A DNA stretch of 64,000 bases from Gaiellasilicea sp963749515 (GTDB taxonomy: Bacteria > Actinomycetota > Thermoleophilia > Gaiellales > Gaiellaceae). Positions 51,127-59,959 of this stretch are shown here, in pieces (the stretch's first letter is position 1; each line of letters starts with the position of its first letter). A program made the translations under genes and the position numbers. The notes under the pieces are model-generated. The model was not told where the DNA came from. It ran no database searches and was given only the letters and a program-made list of their open reading frames with translations. The stretch covers positions 496,001 to 560,000 of the forward strand of contig CAVVMR010000001.1 in assembly GCA_963749515.1 (NCBI GenBank), given 5' to 3'.

Positions 51127-51186
51127 CGCGAAGCGGCCCCTTTAGGGATTTCGCGCGTTCAGGATCTGCTTCCGCAGATCCTGAAC
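51127..51186 (-). repeat. Two-hairpin structured element, copy 2
   Basis: On the minus strand, hairpin 1 is a perfect 13-bp stem (51186-51174 with 51169-51157) with a GGAA loop. Hairpin 2 pairs CGCGAA (51155-51150) with TTCGCG (51132-51127) around CCCTAAAGGGG. It begins 11 nt after the amidohydrolase stop, in sense orientation. The rest of the 162-nt gap (51036-51197) shows nothing else clear. Confidence 0.8.
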
Positions 51187-51197
51187 TTGCGCAGTGC

Positions 51198-52730
51198 TTA
51201 CCAGGGAGGAGGATTGTGCACCCAGCGGCCGCCGACCATGGTGGCGACGACCTGCACCTCGCGTAGCTCCTCCGGCTCGCAGGAGAAGGGGTCGCGGTCG
51301 AGCACGACGAGGTCGGCGAGGTAGCCGGGAATCAGCTTGCCGCGGCGGCGGCCGTCGTGCGAGAGCCACGCTGGAGCAACGCACGTCGCGTGAAACGCCT
51401 GCTCGACCGTCAACGCTTCCTCCGGTCTCCAGCCCGGCCGCTCGTCGTTGGAGCGGAGGACACCGGCGACGACTCCGGCGAGGGGATCGAGCTCCTCGAC
51501 CGGAGCATCCGAGCCGTTCACCAGCACGGCGCCCGAGTCGAGCAGCGAGCGGAAGGAGTACGTGCCTTCGAGCCGGTCGGGCCAGAGTCGCTCTGCGAGG
51601 TCGCGGTCCGACGGCGCGTGCGAGAACTGCACCGAGCATGCGATCCCGAGCGCGGCGAAGCGGGGGAGATCCTCCGCCGTAAGGCACTGCGCATGCTCGA
51701 TCCGCTGCCGCAGGCCCTTGTGCTCCCAGGCGTCGCGGGTGGCCTCGAAGGCGTCGAGCGCATTCCGGTTCGCCTGGTCGCCGATCGCGTGCACACCGAC
51801 CGGCCAGCCGCGCTCGGCGCCGCGCCGGACGATCTCCTCGAGCTCCTCGCGCGAGGTGATCTCGACGCCGGACCCGTCGGTGAGCAGCGCGGTTCGGGAG
51901 CCCAGCGTGCCGTCCATGAAGCACTTCAGGTACCCAACCCGGAGGAACTCGTCGCCGAAGCCGGAGCGCAGCGAGAGCGCCGCGGCGTTGTCCAGCTGGT
52001 CGTGGGGGATCGAGCCCCAGACTCGCAGTGAGAGGTTCCCCTCGTCGCGCAGCCGCTGGAAGATCCCGGGCGAGCCGAGCCAGCCGTCCTTGTCGTGGAT
52101 GGCCGACACGCCGCGCGAGTTGGCCAGCTTGATCCCGGCTCGCGTCGCCTCCACCCACTCGTCCTCGGTGGTCACGACGTGGCGGTCGCGGAAGCGCCAG
52201 GCCGCCTCCTCGCGGAGGACTCCGGTCGGCTCCCCGTTCTCGTCGCGCTCGACGACGCCGCCCTCGACGTCCAGATCCCCGTCGGCGGCTGCGAGCGCTG
52301 CGGAGTTCAGCCAGGCGGAGTGGTAGTCCTTCGAGATCATGATCGTCGGCGTCTCGCCCGTGACCTCGTCCAGCGCCTCCTTGGTCGGCGCGACGTACGG
52401 GCTCCAGTCGCCGTCGCGCCAGCCGTAGCCGCGCAGCCAGCGGCCGCGCGGGACCTCGGCGTCCCGGACGCGCGCGAGTGCCTCGTCGAACGATGCGCAA
52501 CCGTCGAGCGACACCTGTTTCTGCGCGAGCGACCAGGTCGGAAAGTGGACGTGCGAGTCGGTGAAGGCAGGCAGCACGCACCGCCCGCCGAGGTCGACGA
52601 CATTCGGGCTCGCAAGCGCCGTCTCGTGCACTCCGACGCCGCCCGCGACGTGGGTGCCCGCGATCGCCAGCGCTCGCGACGTGGGGAGCGAGGGATCCAT
52701 GGTCCGGACGACGCCGTTCTCGAGAATCAT
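51198..52730 (-). CDS. Amidohydrolase of the YtcJ type
   Basis: A 510-residue metal-dependent hydrolase. FTDSHVHFPTWSLAQKQVSL holds the N-terminal metal His pair. SKDYHSAWLNSAAL, HAIGDQANRNALDAFE, RIEHAQCL and NGSDAPVEELDPLAGV are all diagnostic of the YtcJ-like subgroup. It is cytosolic and the substrate is unknown, but the neighbouring permease and acetamidase suggest amides or related C-N compounds. TACGCT 8 nt before ATG 52730 is the likely -10 box. Confidence 0.88.
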   Translation of the reverse strand: MILENGVVRTMDPSLPTSRALAIAGTHVAGGVGVHETALASPNVVDLGGRCVLPAFTDSHVHFPTWSLAQKQVSLDGCASFDEALARVRDAEVPRGRWLRGYGWRDGDWSPYVAPTKEALDEVTGETPTIMISKDYHSAWLNSAALAAADGDLDVEGGVVERDENGEPTGVLREEAAWRFRDRHVVTTEDEWVEATRAGIKLANSRGVSAIHDKDGWLGSPGIFQRLRDEGNLSLRVWGSIPHDQLDNAAALSLRSGFGDEFLRVGYLKCFMDGTLGSRTALLTDGSGVEITSREELEEIVRRGAERGWPVGVHAIGDQANRNALDAFEATRDAWEHKGLRQRIEHAQCLTAEDLPRFAALGIACSVQFSHAPSDRDLAERLWPDRLEGTYSFRSLLDSGAVLVNGSDAPVEELDPLAGVVAGVLRSNDERPGWRPEEALTVEQAFHATCVAPAWLSHDGRRRGKLIPGYLADLVVLDRDPFSCEPEELREVQVVATMVGGRWVHNPPPW

Positions 52731-52804
52731 CGGCGCTGAGCGTAGCCCGTACAGAACCTTTCCAGTCTCCTAGCACCGTCTTTACCAGGGACGGGTATTT
52801 CAGC

Positions 52805-54629
52805 GTGACAACTCGCACGAAGGGCGGCAGCATCCACAGATTTCTCGGTTTCGCGGTTCTCGCTTCGATGGTCTGGCTCACCTTCGCGGGTGCGGCGGTG
52901 GCTGCGGCCCCGTCGGCGATCACCGGCCCGGTGACCTCGGTCGGTCCCGACCACGGCGACGGCCACGGGGACGGTGAATCCGGGCGGCCAGGCGACGACC
53001 TGGTACGTCGAATACGGAACCAGCACGAGCTACGGCACGAAGACCGCGAACGTGAGCGCCGGGTCGGGCACGGCGAACACGGCAGTGTCGGCCTCGCTCA
53101 CGGGTCTCACGGCCGGCACGACCTACCACTACCGGGTGGTGGCGACGAACAGCTCCGGAACGGATCAAGGCGCCGACGGAATCTTCACCACGTCGGCCGG
53201 GCCGGTCGCGGTCACCGGATCGGCGACCAGCGTGACGACGAGCACCGCCACGCTCAACGGAACCGTCGATCCGAACGGACGTACGACGGCGTGGTACTTC
53301 GAGTACGGGACGAGCACGAGCTACGGATCGAAGACGGCTGAGAGGAGCGCCGGCTCCGGCACGAGCACGGCGAGCGTCTCAGCGGCGGTGTCGGGACTGA
53401 CGCGTGGCCGGCTCTACCACTATCGCCTGGTTGCGACCAGCGACGCCGGCACGAGCCGGGGTGCCGACCAGACCTTCTCGACGATCACCGCGCCCACGAC
53501 AGTCACCGGGGCCGCGAGCTCGATCGCCCCGACGTCGGCGAGGCTCAACGGCAGGGTCACGCCGAATGGGCAAGCCACGACCTGGTACTTCGAATACGGC
53601 ACGGGCACGAGCTACGGCACCAGGACGCCGACGAGAAGCGTCGGCTCCGGCACGAGCGCTGTCAACGTCGCAGCAGCGATCACCGGGCTGCGAAGGACGA
53701 CCACCTACCACTACCGCCTGGTGGCTTCGAACGCCTCTGGCACGATCGTCGGCGCTGACCGCACCTTCAGCACGTCACTTGCGCCCTCGGTGCGCACCGG
53801 TGCCGCCCAGACCGTAGGGGTGACGACCGCGACGCTCACCGGCGCGGTCGACCGGAGGGGCCGGTCGACGACCTGGTACTTCGAGTACGGGACCTCCACG
53901 GGCTATGGCGCGAGGACGCCGACGCGGAGCGTTCCTTCCGGCAGCGGAGCGCGGAACGTGAGCGCATCGCTCACGGGTCTCAGGGCCGGGACGACCTACC
54001 ACTACCGGCTCGTCGCGACGAGCGACGCCGGGACGAGTCGAGGAGCCGATGCGACGTTCACTACGGTCGGCGTCACGCTCGCGACTCCTGCCCCGCGGGT
54101 CGTCTACGGACGCGGACTCACACTCTCGGGATCCGTCCCGGTGAAGCGCGCCGGGGAGACGGTGACGATCTTTGCCCAACCGTTCGGCGAAGGGTCGTTC
54201 AGGTCGGTCGCGAACGTCCTGACGGCCGCTGACGGAACGTGGCGCTATGTGGCGAGACCGCGGATCCGCACGTCTTACCTGGCGAGCTGGAACGGCGGCA
54301 GGAGCGGTGCGACGACCGTGGGCGTCCGGCCCGGCGTCTCGCTTCGCCGGACCTCGGCCGGTCTGCTGGCGACGCGTGTCACGGGCACGCGCTCATTCGC
54401 CGGCCGGATCGTCCAGCTGCAGCGGCGGACGGCAGCGGGGCGCTGGGTGACGATCAAGCGCCTGCGCCTGAACGCGCGCTCGGCCGCGACCTTCCGGCCC
54501 GTGACCTTCCGGGCGGCCCTTCCCCGCGGCACTCGTTCGACGCTCCGGATCGCGATCAGCGTCAACCAGGCCGGCGCGGGTTACCTGGGCGGCTTCAGCC
54601 GGACGGTTCTCTTCCGCCGCGCCGCCTAG
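52805..54629 (+). pseudogene. Secreted FN3-like repeat protein, one-base frameshift after the signal peptide
   Basis: GTG 52805 opens a frame with a signal peptide (FAVLASMVWLTFAGAAVAAA) that runs into wrong-frame sequence after TSVGP. The long downstream frame carries four complete ~88-residue repeats (TATLNGTVDPNGRTTAWYF, EYGTSTSYG, GLTAGTTYHYRVVATN, GADGIFTTS) and a C-terminal ~170-residue beta-sandwich (SGSVPVKRAGETVTIFA). Deleting G 52949 joins them as SVGPTTATATGTVNPGG. Without a shift the repeats would lack export signals. Such repeats are found in actinobacterial surface proteins with adhesive or scaffold roles. Confidence 0.78.
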
Positions 54630-54643
54630 GAGGGGCTGCGACA

Positions 54644-54649
54644 TATCCT
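54644..54649 (+). promoter_or_regulatory. -10 box TATCCT of a leaderless promoter
   Basis: 6 nt before ATG 54656, the SGNH lipoprotein start. Confidence 0.55.
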
Positions 54650-54655
54650 GCGGGG

Positions 54656-55393
54656 ATGCGCAGCCGGACGCTCCTTCTCGTCCTGCCTGTGCTGCTCGCC
54701 GTCGGCTGCACCCCGACCCACCGGAGTGAGGGACAGGAGCCGCTGCGGGTTCTCTTCGTCGGCAACAGCCTCACAGCGACGAACGACCTTCCGGCCGTGG
54801 TTGCGACGCTTGCGAAGGTGCTTGGCCCGTCCGAGGTCGAGTACCGCACGATCGCACCGGGCGGGGTGAGCCTCGAGGACCATTGGGCCGCAGGCGGCGC
54901 GCCTGCCGAGCTCGCATCCGGCGATTGGGACGCCGTCGTCCTGCAGCAGGGGCCGTCGTCGCTGCCCGAGAGCCAGGTGAACCTCACCGAGTGGGCGCGC
55001 CGCTTCGCCGACGCAGCGCGCGCCAACGGCACCCGTCCTGCGCTCCTCACCGTGTGGCCCGAGTCGGCGCGCTCGTACGCGCTCCCTGACGTGATTCGGT
55101 CGTACGCCAATGCGGCGAAGGCGGCCGACGCAGAGCTCTACCCGGCCGGCCTCGCCTGGCAGGCGGCGTGGCGGCGGAACGCACGGCTGCCGCTGTACGG
55201 GCCGGACGGCTTCCACCCGAGCCCGCTCGGCACCTACCTGACGGCGATCGTCGTGCTCGCGGGCCTCACCGACGAGCCGCCGATCCGCTTGCCGTTCCGG
55301 ATCGACCGGCCCGGCTTCCGGCTCGACGTCTCGGCTGCGCGAGCGCGCCTGCTGCACGACGCGGCCGCAGAGGCGCTCGCGGTGAGCAAGTGA
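54656..55393 (+). CDS. SGNH-hydrolase-like lipoprotein
   Basis: 245 residues with a lipobox (LLVLPVLLAVGC). The exported domain starts RVLFVGNSLTATNDLP, in which the Ser is the candidate nucleophile of block I. VVLQQGPSSLPES may be block III, and YGPDGFHPSPLGTYL holds the Asp/His of block V. It is therefore probably an esterase or deacetylase at the membrane surface. It overlaps the following unknown gene by 4 nt. Confidence 0.75.
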   Translation: MRSRTLLLVLPVLLAVGCTPTHRSEGQEPLRVLFVGNSLTATNDLPAVVATLAKVLGPSEVEYRTIAPGGVSLEDHWAAGGAPAELASGDWDAVVLQQGPSSLPESQVNLTEWARRFADAARANGTRPALLTVWPESARSYALPDVIRSYANAAKAADAELYPAGLAWQAAWRRNARLPLYGPDGFHPSPLGTYLTAIVVLAGLTDEPPIRLPFRIDRPGFRLDVSAARARLLHDAAAEALAVSK

Positions 55394-56097
55394 GCGACAC
55401 GCGCCGTGCGGCGCTCACTGCGCTGATCGACCACGCACCGCTCTTCCCGCCGGCCAGCCTGCCGATGCCGGAGGCGCTCGAGGAGGATCGCCGTGCCCGC
55501 GCGGACGAGAACTCCTGGCTGCTCGCACGGCTCGTCTGGCCGGCTTCGCGCCTCGATGAGCTGGGGGGTGAGGACCGCGCGCTGTCGGTGCTCGTCGATG
55601 GGCCCTACAGCGGCGACGCGCGCGCCCAGGCTGTCGAGACGCGGTGGGCGGCAGGCATCGAGGGCCTGACGGGTGAGGCGTACGTCGAGCTGCCTCTGGA
55701 CGGCGACCTGAAGGACAAGGTGGCGGCGCTGGCCGAACGCGGATTGCGAGCCAAGGTGCGCTGTGGCGGCGCCGAGGTTCCCTCGCGCGCGGAGCTCGGG
55801 CACTTCCTCCGAGCCTGCCGCGAGGCAGGCGTTCCCTTCAAGGCCACGGCCGGGCTGCACCACCCGCTCGCCTCCGACGGTCGTCACGGCTTTCTGAACG
55901 TCCTTGCGGCGTGTGCGTTCGAGGACGAGAACGCGCTCGAGGGCGATGTCTCGCTGACGCCGGAGGCGCTCCGCTGGCAGGACCGCGAAGCCGGCGCCGA
56001 GGAGCTCGCGCGTGTGCGCCGGGAGCAGCTCGTCGCCGTCGGGAGCTGCTCGTTCTTCGAGCCGGTCGAGGAGCTGACGGAGCTGGGGATCCTGTGA
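55390..56097 (+). CDS. Conserved-looking protein of unknown function in the fumarylacetoacetase operon
   Basis: 235 residues, GTG start in a GTGA overlap. Features are ALIDHAPLFPPASLPMPEAL at the start, a middle with GLRAKVRCGGAEVPSRAELGHFLRACREAGVPFKATAGLHHPL, then HGFLNVLAACA. Alternating strands and helices suggest a TIM-barrel-like fold, and the KATAGLHHP segment looks like an active site. No family is recognised. Its overlap with fumarylacetoacetase suggests aromatic-acid catabolism. Confidence 0.7.
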   Translation: MSDTRRAALTALIDHAPLFPPASLPMPEALEEDRRARADENSWLLARLVWPASRLDELGGEDRALSVLVDGPYSGDARAQAVETRWAAGIEGLTGEAYVELPLDGDLKDKVAALAERGLRAKVRCGGAEVPSRAELGHFLRACREAGVPFKATAGLHHPLASDGRHGFLNVLAACAFEDENALEGDVSLTPEALRWQDREAGAEELARVRREQLVAVGSCSFFEPVEELTELGIL

Positions 56098-57155
56098 TCC
56101 AGGGATTCGGGACGTTCAGCCGCGGCGGCGAGCCTCGGCTCGGCTTCCGCTCGGGCGACGCCGTCGTCGACCTCGCTGCGGGCGGCCTCGACGCGCTCCT
56201 GCCCCAGGGGCGGGAGGCCTGGGACCGTGCGACCGAGGAGGCTGTGGCGGCGGCCGAGGCGGGCAACGCGATCCCGCTCGGCGACATCGACCCCGTGCTG
56301 CCCTTCACGGTCGCCGACTATGTCGACTTCTACTCCTCGCTCGAGCATGCGACGAACCTCGGCCGCATGTTCCGTCCCGACTCCGAGCCGCTGCTCCCGA
56401 ACTGGCGCCAGCTGCCGGTCGGCTACCACGGCCGCGCCGGCACCGTCGTCGTCAGCGGGACGCCGATACGGCGGCCGCAAGGCCAGTCCAAGACACCCGA
56501 TGCCGAGGCACCGTCGTACGGTCCCTCGCGCCGGCTGGACATCGAGCTCGAGCTCGGCTTCGTCGTCGGCGTCCCCAGCATGCTGGGCGACCCTGTTCCA
56601 ACGGCTGCGTTTCGCGACCACGTCTTCGGAGTCACGCTCGTCAACGACTGGAGCGCCCGCGACGTCCAGGCCTGGGAGTACGTCCCGCTCGGCCCGTTCC
56701 TCGGCAAGAGCTTCGCGACCTCGGTCTCGGCCTGGGTCACGCCGCTCGCGCTCCTGGAGGATCGCCGGGTGCCGGCGCCCGAGCAGGATCCCGAGCCCCT
56801 GCCGCACCTGCGCGTAGAGCGCAACTGGGGATTCGACGTTCAACTCGTGGTGGAGCTCAACGGGACCGTTGTCTCTCAGGGCAACGCACGCGGTCTCTAC
56901 TGGACGATGCCGCAGCAGCTCGCGCACGCGACGTCGAACGGCGCGAGCGTCCGAAGCGGCGACCTGATGGCGTCGGGCACGATCTCCGGGAGCGAACGCG
57001 GCAGCGAGGGGAGCCTGATAGAGCTGACCTGGAACGGTGAGCGACCGCTTCAGCTCGACGACGGAAGCGAGCGAACCTTCCTGGAGGACGGCGACGAGGT
57101 TGTGCTCCGCGGCGATCCGCTGGGCGAGGTTCGCGGACGCATCGTTCCGAGTTAG
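56094..57155 (+). CDS. fahA: Fumarylacetoacetase
   Basis: A 353-residue enzyme cleaving fumarylacetoacetate to fumarate and acetoacetate, the last step of tyrosine/homogentisate breakdown. Key motifs are VADYVDFYSSLEHATNLGRMFRP (metal Asp and catalytic His), LPVGYHGRAGTVVVSGTPIRRP, LDIELELGFVVG (Glu ligands), LVNDWSARDVQAWEYVPLGPFLGKSF and MASGTISGSE. It lacks the N-terminal extension of animal enzymes. Homogentisate dioxygenase and the isomerase are not in view. Confidence 0.93.
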   Translation: MIQGFGTFSRGGEPRLGFRSGDAVVDLAAGGLDALLPQGREAWDRATEEAVAAAEAGNAIPLGDIDPVLPFTVADYVDFYSSLEHATNLGRMFRPDSEPLLPNWRQLPVGYHGRAGTVVVSGTPIRRPQGQSKTPDAEAPSYGPSRRLDIELELGFVVGVPSMLGDPVPTAAFRDHVFGVTLVNDWSARDVQAWEYVPLGPFLGKSFATSVSAWVTPLALLEDRRVPAPEQDPEPLPHLRVERNWGFDVQLVVELNGTVVSQGNARGLYWTMPQQLAHATSNGASVRSGDLMASGTISGSERGSEGSLIELTWNGERPLQLDDGSERTFLEDGDEVVLRGDPLGEVRGRIVPS

Positions 57156-57164
57156 GCTGCGTCT

Positions 57165-57578
57165 ATGCCAGAAGCTCACGCGGGACGTCTCTTCGACCAC
57201 ATTCACCTTCGCGTCGCCGACCTCGCAGCCAGTCGCCGCTTCTACGAGGCCGCGCTCGGCTCGCTCGGGCTCGAGGTCAACGGAGGTGACGGCTGGTTCG
57301 CGGGCGACGAGCTCTTCGTCAGCACGGACGGTGAGCCGACGACCGGAATCCACCTCGCGTTCCAGGCGGCCGACCACGACGTCGTGCATCGCTTCTACGA
57401 AGCTGCGCTCGCCGCGGGCGGGCGCGACAACGGCGCGCCCGGCGAGCGGAAGTACCACCCCGGCTACTACGCAGCGTTCGTGCTCGACCCGGACGGCAAC
57501 AACATCGAGGCCGTCTACCACGGCCCGGTCGAGCGATCGGTGCCGTCGGTCGTGTTCACCTGGGACGAGCCGGAGTAG
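57165..57578 (+). CDS. VOC-family glyoxalase-like protein
   Basis: A 137-residue single-domain VOC protein: FDHIHLRVADLAASRRFYEAAL, then HLAFQAADHDVVHRFYEAALAAGG, GYYAAFVLDPDGNNIEAVYHG. The His of DHIHL and Glu of NNIEAV are the usual metal ligands. TAGGCT at 57153-57158, overlapping the preceding stop, lies 6 nt before the start. It may act on a product of the neighbouring acyl-CoA or aromatic pathway. Confidence 0.8.
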   Translation: MPEAHAGRLFDHIHLRVADLAASRRFYEAALGSLGLEVNGGDGWFAGDELFVSTDGEPTTGIHLAFQAADHDVVHRFYEAALAAGGRDNGAPGERKYHPGYYAAFVLDPDGNNIEAVYHGPVERSVPSVVFTWDEPE

Positions 57579-57581
57579 CCC

Positions 57582-57587
57582 TACAAT
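57582..57587 (+). promoter_or_regulatory. -10 box TACAAT of a leaderless promoter
   Basis: 7 nt before ATG 57595 of the acyl-CoA dehydrogenase. Confidence 0.55.
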
Positions 57588-57594
57588 CCCGGGC

Positions 57595-58773
57595 ATGGCC
57601 TGGGACGTCCTGACCGACGAGCAGCGGGAGATCCGCGAGCTCGTGCGCACGCTCGCGCGCGAGCGCGTCGCTCCTCGCGCGGCCGAGATCGACGAGTCGC
57701 ACGAGTTTCCGTGGGACGTGGTCGAGCTCTTCCGCGAGCACGACCTGTTCGGGCTGCTCTTCGACGAGGAGTGGGGCGGCTCGGGCACCGGCACGCTGCT
57801 CGCGCTCGTCGCGATCGAGGAGGTCTCGAAGGTCTGCGCGACGAGCGGTCTCCTGCTTGCCGTGCAGGAGCTGGGCTCGCTCGGGCTCAAGCTCGCCGGC
57901 ACCCAGGCGCAGAAGGAGGCCTACCTTCCGCGGCTCGCGAGCGGTGAGTGGCTGCCCGCGTACGCGCTCACGGAGGCCGATTCCGGCTCGGACTCCGCCG
58001 CGATGCGGACGACCGCCGTCCGCGACGGCGACGAGTACGTCCTGAACGGCGGCAAGCGCTTCATCACGAACGCGGGCGTCGCGAACCTCTACACCGTCTT
58101 CGCGAAGACCGATCCAGACGCGGGCCACTCCGGCATCTCGGCCTTTCTCGTCGAGAGCGATGCGCCGGGGTTCGCGGTGGCGCGGCTCGAAGCGAAGATG
58201 GGCATCTCGGGGTCGACGACCGGCGAGCTGACCTTCGACGACTGCCGCATCCCCGCCGCGAACCTCCTCGGCGCGGAGGGGGAGGGGTTCAAGATCGCGA
58301 TGCGGATCCTCGACCGCTCGCGTCCCGGTGTTGCGGCGCAGGCACTCGGGATCGCACAGGGTGCGACCGACTACGCGCTCGAGTACGCGAAGACGCGCGA
58401 GACCATGGGTCAGCCGATCGCCCAGCATCAGCTGATCCAGGCCAAGCTCGCCGACATGGAGACCGAGACCGAGGCCGCGCGCGGGCTGCTCTACCGCTTC
58501 GGCCGGATGTGCGACGAAGGCGCCGACGAAGCCGAGCTGACGAAGGCCTCCGCGATGGCGAAGCTGAAGTGCGGCGATGTCGCGATGTGGGTCGCGACCG
58601 AGGCGGTGCAGATCCTCGGCGGGTACGGCTACATCAAGGAGTACCCGGTCGAGCGCTTCATGCGCGACGCCAAGATCACGCAGATCTACGAAGGAACGCA
58701 GGAGGTGCAGCGGCTGGTGATCGCCCGCGAGATGCTGCGGGAGAGCCGCGCCTTCCTCCTCGCCGGCGTTTGA
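57595..58773 (+). CDS. Acyl-CoA dehydrogenase
   Basis: A 392-residue FAD enzyme of the short/branched-chain group. ALTEADSGSDSAAMRTTA contacts FAD, KRFITNAGVANLYTVFAKTD is the middle domain, and ILGGYGYIKEYPVERFMRDAKITQIYEGTQEVQ contains the catalytic Glu of YEGT. It desaturates acyl-CoA at the alpha-beta bond and passes electrons to ETF, which is not encoded here. With the amino-acid dehydrogenase and aminotransferase downstream, branched-chain amino-acid breakdown is a plausible pathway. Confidence 0.92.
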   Translation: MAWDVLTDEQREIRELVRTLARERVAPRAAEIDESHEFPWDVVELFREHDLFGLLFDEEWGGSGTGTLLALVAIEEVSKVCATSGLLLAVQELGSLGLKLAGTQAQKEAYLPRLASGEWLPAYALTEADSGSDSAAMRTTAVRDGDEYVLNGGKRFITNAGVANLYTVFAKTDPDAGHSGISAFLVESDAPGFAVARLEAKMGISGSTTGELTFDDCRIPAANLLGAEGEGFKIAMRILDRSRPGVAAQALGIAQGATDYALEYAKTRETMGQPIAQHQLIQAKLADMETETEAARGLLYRFGRMCDEGADEAELTKASAMAKLKCGDVAMWVATEAVQILGGYGYIKEYPVERFMRDAKITQIYEGTQEVQRLVIAREMLRESRAFLLAGV

Positions 58774-59505
58774 GCGAGCTCGCGCGCAGCTTCGGGCGCG
58801 TCGCGGAGGCGTACGAGCGCGGGCGGCCGGGATATGCCGAGGCGGCAATCGACGCTCTCGGGCTGCCGGCCGGACGCGGTCGTGCTCGACCTGGCGGCCG
58901 GCACGGGGAAGCTGACGCGTCAGCTCGTCCGCCGGTTCGCGCGGGTGATCGCGGTGGAGCCGCTCGACGGCATGCGGGCTGTGCTGGAGCGGGTCGTGCC
59001 CGAGGCCGAGGCGGTTCCGGGCAGCGCGGACGCGATTCCACTCGCCGACGATGAGGTCGACGCGGTCTTCGTCGGCGAGGCTTTCCACTGGTTCGGCAAC
59101 GATGCGTCGGTGCGCGAGATCGCGCGCGTGCTGCGGCCCGGCGGCATTCTCGCGATCCTCTTCAACCAGGTGGACGGCGGCTTCGAGCCGCCGCTGCCGG
59201 AGGCGTTCTGGGAGGCCTATCGGGCAATGGCGATCGAGAAGCCACCCGAGCAGACGGTCCGGACGGGCCTCTGGCGGGCACCGTTCCCGGGTCCGTTCGA
59301 GCCGTTCACAGAGGCGGGCTTTCCGAACCCGGTCGAGCTCGACCGCGAGGGGATCCTCGCCCAGATCGCGTCCTGGAGCATGATCGCCGCGCTGCCGGAG
59401 TCCGACCGGAAGCAGCTGCTCGCCGAGCTCGCGGCGCTCGTGCCGGACGAGCACTACCGCCACCGGATCCGCACCGACCTTTACTGGGCGCGGCTGCGTC
59501 GCTAG
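58770..59505 (+). pseudogene. SAM-dependent methyltransferase, one-base frameshift
   Basis: TTG 58770 (TTGA overlap) opens with ELARSFGRVAEAYERGRPGYAEAAIDALGLP, the usual start of this class I family. The cofactor motif VVLDLAAGTGKLTRQL and the rest (EPLDGM, AFHWFGNDASVREIARVLRPGG) are in the next frame. Removing one G of 58868-58869 joins them as LGLP-PDAVVLDLAAGTG. The product would be about 244 residues. Substrate unknown. It is either a recent pseudogene or a sequence error. Confidence 0.8.
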
Positions 59506-59509
59506 GCGA

Positions 59510-59935
59510 TCAGTGCGAGTTTGCGAGTGCCGCTCGTGTGATGCGCAGCGGGCGCAGGTCAACGGTCAGCCGGCGAAGCTCGGCCGACAGCCGGGCCGGC
59601 ACGGCGTACCACTGATTCTTCGTGAACCGCTCCAGGTGAACGCCGTAGCTGAGGAAACGGTCGAGCTGGCGGGTCGCGACGATGCCCGTCACGTAGTTGT
59701 TCGGAAAGCGCAGCTGGTAATAGGGCGTTCCGAGCGGCGGGACGCGGCGGTGCGCCAGGGCAGGGCCGCTGTAATAGAACGGGCCGAGCTGCGCAACCAC
59801 CTCGCGCTTCATGATCGGGACGCAGCGCGTCGCGTTGCACACGCGAATGTCGCCCGGGCCGAAGTCCTTCGCACCGGCTGACGGCAGAACCAGCAGTGCC
59901 GAGAACGCCAATACGGCGACGACGAGCACTCTCAT
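59510..59935 (-). CDS. Small secreted protein, unknown
   Basis: 141 residues with a signal peptide (RVLVVAVLAFSALLVLPSAGA). The mature part has DIRVCNATRCVPI (a Cys pair likely forming a disulfide), FYYSGPALAHRRVPPLGTPYYQLRFPNNYVTGIV, and WYAVPARLSAELRRL. No known family is recognised. It ends 4 nt from the methyltransferase stop. It looks globular, beta-rich and extracytoplasmic. Confidence 0.65.
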   Translation of the reverse strand: MRVLVVAVLAFSALLVLPSAGAKDFGPGDIRVCNATRCVPIMKREVVAQLGPFYYSGPALAHRRVPPLGTPYYQLRFPNNYVTGIVATRQLDRFLSYGVHLERFTKNQWYAVPARLSAELRRLTVDLRPLRITRAALANSH

Positions 59936-59959
59936 GTGGCTGTTACACCGCTCTGTGGC

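Noticed and set aside
52974..54060. The ~260-bp tandem similarity as a DNA-level repeat or mobile element
   Set aside because: The repetition is explained by FN3-like protein modules with diverged codons; there are no flanking inverted or direct repeats.
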